Part shown: in pieces, positions 8,645 through 12,196 of the stretch
Layout of the letters: each line of letters opens with the position of its first letter
How positions within the stretch are numbered: position 1 is the stretch's first letter
Assembly: GCF_032854445.1 (NCBI RefSeq)
Contig: NW_027018120.1
Coordinates: forward strand, 64,001 to 76,196
Source of the DNA: Liolophura sinensis
Lineage: Eukaryota; Mollusca; Polyplacophora; Chitonida; Chitonidae
Direction: 5' to 3'
DNA: 12,196 nt
Translations under genes and position numbers: made by a program
The notes under the pieces: model-generated
What the model saw: the letters and a program-made list of their open reading frames with translations, nothing else
What the model was told of the DNA's origin: nothing
The model's database searches: none

Positions 8645-9195
8645 CGACGTATTTTGTGACGAGAAATCGAATAGTGCAAACCGCGTTGCTCTCCGACCAA
8701 TACTTTTGGCTGTAGTGACAATTGAATGATCATTGATGTCATAATCACGTGCGTAGCAACCGCTTTTACTCCATGGAAACCAGGGAAATTTGCAATTTTT
8801 CAACAGCTGGCCGATGCCTGGCTCAATTCCGAATCTTTTGGCACCTTACTGAAGTGGGTCAGTGTTCAGTTGTACTTTTTACAGCAGACTGTATCAAGTA
8901 CCTTGTGTTTTTTATGTACAAATGGTGTGGTTTTTTCTACACGTAGATAAAGACATTGAGATTGTCTTCGACTAAGAAGTAAGGCAATTGCTGGGTGAGT
9001 TAAATGGGCTTAGCCCAAAGATTTGACGTCTTCTGGGCTACCGAAGGGCACATAACATATAGTCAAAAGTTGAATATAGTAATGACCAGTCGCGATGGTA
9101 CAGAGTACAGTGTAGCCGATTTCAATTAACAAAAAGACCAGGCAAAATTGCAAAATTGGAAAAATTGTTCCAGTGCTGCTGGTAAGAAGCTAATC
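8645..9195. repeat. Unit M16, HOR class 2 (copy 3), Y lineage
   Basis: Longest unit, 551 bp. An extra G at 8810 (CAGCTGGCCG) disrupts the local spacing after the CAGCTG palindrome, and the T run at 8931-8936 has six T in place of five. Otherwise matches M4. Confidence 0.92.
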
Positions 9196-9742
9196 CGACG
9201 TATTTGTGACGACAAATCGAATGGTGCAAACCGCGTTGCTCTCCGACCAATACTTTTGCCTGTATGACAATTGAATGATCATTTATGTCATAATTACGTG
9301 CCTAGCAACGGCTCTTACTCCATGGAAACCAGGGATATTTGCAATTTTTTAACAGCTGCCGATGCCTGGCCCAATTCCGCATCTTTTGGCACCTTATAAA
9401 TGTGGGTCAGTGTTTAGTTGTACTTTTTACAGCAGACTGTATCAAGTACCTTGTGTTTTTTATGTACAAATGGTCTGGTTTTTCTACACGTAGATAAAGA
9501 CATTGAGATTGTCTTGGACTTAGAAGTAAGACAATTGCTGGGTGAGTTAAATGGGCTTAGCCCAAAGATTTGACGTCTTCTGGGCTACCGAAGGGCACAT
9601 AACTTATAGTCAAAAGTTGAATATAGTAATGACCAGTCGCGATTGTACAGAGTACAGTGTAGCCGGTTTCAATTAACAAAAAGACCAGGCAAAAATGCAA
9701 AATTGGAAAAACTGTTCCAGTGCTACTAGTAAAAGGCTAATC
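9196..9742. repeat. Unit M17, HOR class 3 (copy 3), X lineage
   Basis: Shortest complete unit, 547 bp. It lacks one T at 9203-9205 (GTATTTGTG for GTATTTTGTG) and one G near 9264 (TGTATGACAA for TGTAGTGACAA). Otherwise class 3. Confidence 0.92.
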
Positions 9743-10291
9743 CGACGTATTTTGTGACGAGAAATCGAATAGTGCAAACCGCGTTGCTCTCCGACCAATA
9801 CTTTTGGCTGTAGCGACAATTGAATGATCATTGATGTCATAATCACGTGCGTAGCAACGGCTCTTACTCCATGGAAACCAGGGAAATTTGCAATTTGTCA
9901 ACAGCTGCCGATGTCTGGCTCAATTCCGAATCTTTTGGCACCTTACTGAAGTGGGTCAGTGTTCAGTTGTACTTTTTACAGCAGACTGTATCAAGTACCT
10001 TGTGTTTTTTATGTACAAATGGTGTGGTTTTTCTACACGTAGATAAAGACATTGAGATTGTCTTCGACTTAGAAGTAGGGCAATTGCTGGGTGAGTTAAA
10101 TGGGCTTAGCCCAAAGATTTGACGTTTTCTGGGCTACCGAAGGGCACATAACATATAGTCCAAAGTTGAATATAGTAGTGACCAGTCGCGATGGTACATA
10201 GTACAGTGTAGCCGATTTCAATTAACAAAAAGACCAGGTAAAAATGCAAAAGTGGAAAATTTGTTCCAGTGCTGCTGGTAAGAGGCTAATC
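9743..10291. repeat. Unit M18, HOR class 4 (copy 3), Y lineage
   Basis: One change from M6 and M12: G10178 (TAGTAGTGACC for TAGTAATGACC), inside a stretch otherwise invariant across the array. Confidence 0.93.
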
Positions 10292-10840
10292 CGACGTATT
10301 TTGTGACGAGAAATCGAATGGTGCAAACCGCGTTGCTCTCCGACCAATACTTTTGCCTGTAGTGACAATTGAATGATCATTTATGTCATAATCACGTGCC
10401 CAGCAAAGGCTCTTACTCCATGAAAACCAGGGAAATTTGCAATTTTTCAACAGCTGCCGATACCTGGCTCAATTCCGCATCTTTTGGCACCTTATTCATG
10501 TGGGTCTGTGGTCAGTTGTACTTTTTACAGCAGACTGTATCAAGTACCTTGTGTTTTTTATGTACAAATGGTGTGGTTTTTCTACACGTAGATAAAGACA
10601 TTGAGATTGTCTTGCACTTAGAAGTAAGACAATTGCTGGGTGAGTTAAATGGGCTTAGCCCAAAGATTTGACGTCTTCTGGGCTACCGAAGGGCACATAA
10701 CTTATAGTCAAAAGTTGAATATAGTAATGACCAGTCGCGATTGTACAGAGTACAGTGTAGCCGATTTCAATTAACAAAAAGACCAGGTAAAAATGCAAAA
10801 GTAGACAAACTGTTCCAGTGCTGCTGGTAAGAGGCTAATC
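10292..10840. repeat. Unit M19, HOR class 5 (copy 3), Y variant
   Basis: Reads as M7 with no difference found; lacks the two M13 changes. Last complete unit of the HOR core. Confidence 0.93.
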
Positions 10841-11390
10841 CGACGTATTTTGTGACGAGAAATCGAATGGTGCAAACCGCGTTGCTCTCCGACCAATACT
10901 TTTGGCTGTAGCGACAATTGAATGATCATTTATGTCATAATCACGTGCCCAGCAACGGCTCTTACTCCATGGAAACCAGGGATATTTGCAATTTTTTAAC
11001 AGCTGCCGATGCCTGGCCCAATTCCGCATCTTTTGGCACCTTATAAATGTGGGTCAGTGTTTAGTTGTACTTTTTACAGCAGACTGTATCAAGTACCTTG
11101 TGTTTTTTTATGTACAAATGGTCTGGTTTTTCTACACGTAGATAAAGACATTGAGATTGTCTTGGACTTAGAAGTAAGACAATTGCTGGGTGAGTTAAAT
11201 GGGCTTAGCCCAAAGATTTCAGGTCTTCTGGGCTACCGAAGGGCACATAACTTATAGTGAAAAGTTGAATATAGTAATGACCAGTCGCGATTGTACATAG
11301 TACAGTGTAGCCGGTTTCAATTAACAAAAAGACCAGGCAAAAATGCAAAAGTGGAAAAACTGTTCCAGTGCTACTAGTAAGAGGCTAATC
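10841..11390. repeat. Unit M20, boundary unit: HOR left half, flank right half
   Basis: Left half matches M8 and M14. A 7-T run at 11103-11109 gives 550 bp. The right half has GGACTTAGAAGTAAGAC (class 1 or 3 type), TTCAGGTC, GGGCTACC, GTGAAAAG and GTACATAGTAC, so it leaves the HOR pattern at G11165. It is the second parent of the chimera. Confidence 0.92.
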
Positions 11391-11939
11391 CGACGTATTT
11401 TGTGACGACAAATCGAATGGTGCAATCCGCGTTGCTCTCCAACCAATACTTTTGCCTGTAGTGACAATTGAATGATTATTTATGTCATAATCACGTGCAC
11501 AGCAACGGCTCTTACTCCATGGAAACCAGGGAAATTTGCAATTTTTCAACAGCTGCCGATGCCTGGCTCAATTTCGAATCTTTTGGCACCTTACTGAAGT
11601 GGGTCAGTGTTCAGTTGTACTTTTTACAGCAGACTGTATCAAGTACCTTGTGATTTTCACGTACAAATGGTGTCGTTTTTCTACACGTAGATAAAGACAT
11701 TGAGATTGTCTTGCACTTAGAAGTAAGGCAATTGCTGGGTGAGTTAAATGGGCTTAGCCCAAAGATTTCAGGTCTTCTGAGCTACCGAAGGGCACATAAC
11801 TTATAGTCAAAAGTTGAATATAGTAATGACCAGTCGCGATTGTACAGAGTACAGTGTAGCCGATTTCAAATAACAGAAAGACCAGGTAAAAATGCAAAAG
11901 TGGAAAAACTGTTCCAATGCTGCTGGTAAGAGGTTAATC
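11391..11939. repeat. Unit M21, Y lineage, diverged
   Basis: Y signature on the left; the right part carries GCACTTAGAAGTAAGG and TTCAGGTCTTCTGAGC as in M2 and class 6. It shares TTTTCACGTACAAATGG only with M2. Private changes include A11441, T11477 (breaks the AATGATCATT palindrome), A11499, A11653, C11674, A11870 and G11876. Confidence 0.9.
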
Positions 11940-12196
11940 CGACGTATTTTGTGACGAGAAATCGAATGGTGCAAACCGCGTTGCTCTCCGACCAATACTT
12001 TTGGCTGTAGCGACAATTGAATGATCATTGATGTCATAATCACGTGCCCAGCAACGGCTTTTACTCCATGGAAACCAGGGATATTTGCAATTTTTTAACA
12101 GCTGCCGATGCCTGGCCCAATTCCGCATCTTTTGGCACCTTATAAATGTGGGTCAGTGTTTACTTGTACTTTTTACAGCAGACTGTATCAAGTACC
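11940..12196. repeat. Unit M22, partial, X lineage
   Basis: Truncated by the window edge just after the 30-bp dyad. X signature on the left with GCAAACCGCG and CATTGATG. Private C12163 (TTTACTTG for TTTAGTTG). Confidence 0.9.

Larger units (their letters stand above)
7871..11164. repeat. Higher-order repeat copy 3 (six units, 3294 bp)
   Basis: Runs from the right half of M14 through M15-M19 to the left half of M20. Five single-base indels fall between 8116 and 9265: a lost A at 8116-8117, an added G at 8810, an added T in 8931-8936, a lost T at 9203-9205 and a lost G near 9264. Outside that patch I found one private substitution, G10178. The copy ends where M20 has G11165 in place of the C seen at 4577 and 7871. 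Confidence 0.93.
1..12196. repeat. Tandem satellite array, 549-bp unit
   Basis: The same unit is repeated head to tail from the first base to the last: 22 copies of the mark CGACGTATTT lie 547-551 bp apart, mostly exactly 549 bp. All units share one orientation and no unique sequence interrupts them. Length changes between units are single-base indels only. This organisation is satellite DNA of a eukaryotic chromosome, produced and homogenised by unequal exchange and gene conversion. Both edges of the window cut through a unit, so the true array is longer. The family is not one I recognise, and neither the species nor the chromosomal position can be read from the sequence. Confidence 0.97.
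11165..12196. repeat. Right flank of the HOR: diverged units
   Basis: Holds the right half of M20, all of M21 and partial M22. From G11165 on, the sequence stops following the class-6 pattern of M8 and M14. M21 in particular has many private changes (A11441, T11477, A11499, A11653, C11674, A11870, G11876). Related to the left flank in sequence type, especially M21 to M2. Confidence 0.85.

Noticed and set aside
1-12196. CENP-B box
   Set aside because: I looked for the core pattern TTCG-N4-A-N2-CGGG on both strands of a unit and found none. Centromere function therefore rests only on repeat organisation and dyads.
1-12196. Tandem RNA gene array (5S rRNA, U snRNA, spliced leader or tRNA)
   Set aside because: The unit length would suit such arrays, but no 5S internal control region, tRNA B box, U2 or U6 conserved start, or known leader sequence is seen. 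The short AAAATTGGAA match to U6 is not supported by its surroundings.
1-12196. CRISPR array or bacterial iteron origin
   Set aside because: The repeats are 549 bp and contiguous, with no spacer-like unique sequence between short repeats and no cas, rep or other bacterial genes.
1-12196. Transposon or LTR element remnants
   Set aside because: No terminal inverted repeats bounding a unit, target-site duplications, reverse transcriptase or transposase motifs were seen. The dyads are short and internal.

Overview
The whole 12.2 kb window is one head-to-tail tandem satellite array with no flanking unique DNA. The unit is 549 bp. Using the invariant string CGACGTATTT as an arbitrary phase mark, units start at 411, 960, 1508, 2058, 2607, 3156, 3705, 4254, 4803, 5352, 5901, 6450, 6999, 7548, 8097, 8645, 9196, 9743, 10292, 10841, 11391 and 11940. 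That gives 21 complete units (547-551 bp) and a partial unit at each edge, called M0 to M22 here. All are in the same orientation. I see no protein-coding gene, RNA gene, mobile element or CRISPR array. Long, homogenised, single-orientation satellite with a higher-order repeat (HOR) points to a eukaryotic nuclear genome, probably heterochromatin or a pericentromeric or centromeric block. I do not recognise the satellite family and cannot name the organism.

Layout: the core, 1282-11164, is three copies of a six-unit HOR of about 3294 bp (1282-4576, 4577-7870, 7871-11164). I found only about 9-11 differences by eye between any two copies, whereas neighbouring units inside a copy differ at dozens of sites. 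The core is flanked by older, more individual units: M0, M1 and the left half of M2, then the right half of M20, M21 and M22. Within the hexamer, units fall into two lineages (X and Y) that mostly alternate, which suggests an older dimer stage.

The best-supported event is how the HOR arose. Units M8 and M14 are chimeras: their left halves match M20 and their right halves match M2, with the switch inside the same 41 bp. This is the footprint expected of an unequal exchange between M2-like and M20-like units followed by a further register-shifted duplication, and it explains why the core is exactly three copies long.

Every unit also carries a dense run of short dyad symmetries, including a 30-bp imperfect palindrome that is unchanged in all 23 units. 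The exchange tract overlaps two of these dyads. Any link to centromere identity or recombination is inference. Open frames of 60-100 codons recur because the unit recurs; they exist on both strands and are not called as genes.
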